The translations under genes and the position numbers were made by a program. From an uncultured Crocinitomix sp. (GTDB taxonomy: Bacteria > Bacteroidota > Bacteroidia > Flavobacteriales_D > Crocinitomicaceae): 64,000 nt of DNA. This document shows, one piece after another, positions 63,437-64,000 of the stretch; within the stretch, counting starts at the first letter, position 1; every line of letters starts with the position of its first letter. Below the pieces are notes generated by a model. The model was not told the DNA's origin. It searched no databases and worked only from the letters and a program-made list of their open reading frames with translations. The stretch lies in contig CAKZON010000069.1 of the NCBI GenBank assembly GCA_937136425.1, positions 186,001 to 250,000 of the forward strand, given 5' to 3'.

Positions 63437-64000
63437 CTATTTTTTTACTAGCCTTTCAACTTCTTGCCCAGTAAAAACAATAATTTCTGACTCTGTTAGT
63501 CTTCTAATCAGCCATTCTTCTATTAGACAACCATCTTTTAGTGTTAGTCTAACATATGAACCAGTCCCTACACATACGTAAAAGGTTTGTTTTTTGATCC
63601 CGAACCCTTTCACGTTATATAGTTGTGTACCAGATAGCCCTACTTTTATAGAATCGTTACAATAAGAAGGTAGGCTATAAGAGTTGTCATTAAATATAAA
63701 TTCTATTTCCGAGGTGTCTGTATCTCCAATTTTCAACCATTTTCCTTCCAGTAATCCAAAGTTAAATAAGTGGGCATTATTATTTTCAAACTCAGCTTCA
63801 TAAACATTTTTATATTCAATATTTAATTCTTCGATAAAGACGAAATCACCTTGATAATTAGTGGCAAAATAATTTTTATCACCAGACTTCTCACATAATG
63901 TGTATTCGGTTCTATTGTAATTTATTGTGGCAGCACAAACAGGGTTAATACTTGATTCGAGCTTAAAGTAAATGCCAGATTCCTGAGGATAATGATATGT
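63437..64000 (-). CDS. uncharacterised protein, 5'-truncated by the window edge
   Basis: The minus-strand frame is open from the last base to a stop at 63437, so the start lies beyond the window; a TTG at 63736 is internal. About 187 residues are visible. They include SINPVCAATINYNRTEYTLC, GDKNYFATNYQGDFVFIEE and YVCVGTGSYVRLTLKDG, which is beta-rich with several cysteines (two near the start). No signal peptide can be assessed and no family was recognised. Confidence 0.6.
   Translation of the reverse strand, partial: TYHYPQESGIYFKLESSINPVCAATINYNRTEYTLCEKSGDKNYFATNYQGDFVFIEELNIEYKNVYEAEFENNNAHLFNFGLLEGKWLKIGDTDTSEIEFIFNDNSYSLPSYCNDSIKVGLSGTQLYNVKGFGIKKQTFYVCVGTGSYVRLTLKDGCLIEEWLIRRLTESEIIVFTGQEVERLVKK

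Overview
The window comes from a member of the Bacteroidota, most likely a marine-type flavobacterial lineage. The evidence is low GC with AT-rich spacers, many secreted proteins ending in type IX secretion system (T9SS) sorting domains of both type A and type B, a PorP/SprF-family protein, ECF sigma factors paired with single-pass anti-sigma-like proteins, MORN-repeat, DUF4175 and CotH proteins, and promoter-like boxes of the TTTG / TAnnTTTG kind. No insertion sequence, prophage, CRISPR array or rRNA operon was seen. One tRNA (Cys, GCA) is present. A gene cut by each window edge was extended to that edge.

Layout. 1-4949: 3' end of a TPR-like protein, an ECF sigma/anti-sigma pair whose start codon abuts a terminator-like hairpin, a small exported protein of six YGED repeats, TspO, a small haem protein, a lipoprotein and a methyltransferase. 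5025-11385: a TPR membrane protein overlapping a membrane LytTR regulator, then a giant type B T9SS cargo protein with eight repeats paired with PorP/SprF. 11402-18070: heavy-metal RND efflux (adaptor, and a pump fused to its outer-membrane channel), a His-rich protein and TadA. 18113-24862: a CRTAC1-like FG-GAP lipoprotein diverging from two related T9SS type A proteins. 24917-30703: modABC, aspS and a third related T9SS protein. 30879-36635: a SCO protein, then a MORN / sensor kinase / LytTR response-regulator operon. 37144-43190: rpiB, a TlpA-like protein, a second ECF sigma with an anti-sigma-like protein carrying a PKD and a T9SS type-B-like domain, and a CotH protein. 43217-47074: a hydrolase, a small Cys-rich exported protein, tRNA-Cys, folB and gltX. 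47320-54321: DUF4175 protein, RsbW-like ATPase, ybeY, mnmG and a methyltransferase, with two parS-like sites between ybeY and mnmG. 54588-64000: more accessory genes, including TetR/hydrolase, ADP-ribosylglycohydrolase, a compact operon of unknown proteins, a phosphatidylserine-decarboxylase-like enzyme and unknown exported proteins.

How the genes work together. The main theme is the cell envelope: T9SS cargo and a PorP/SprF partner, periplasmic copper and thiol proteins, metal export, and several membrane-to-cytoplasm signalling units (two sigma/anti-sigma pairs, the TPR-LytTR pair, the MORN-HK-RR operon). Housekeeping genes (aspS, gltX, folB, tadA, rpiB, ybeY, mnmG) are interspersed. The parS-like sites beside mnmG suggest, but do not prove, that the window lies on the origin-proximal side of the chromosome.

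The strongest leads are the anti-sigma-like protein with a T9SS type-B-like sensor domain (39522-40646), the paired parS-like sites (51515-51555), the terminator-like hairpin abutting the first sigma gene (1101-1140), and the unknown four-gene operon at 57311-60247.
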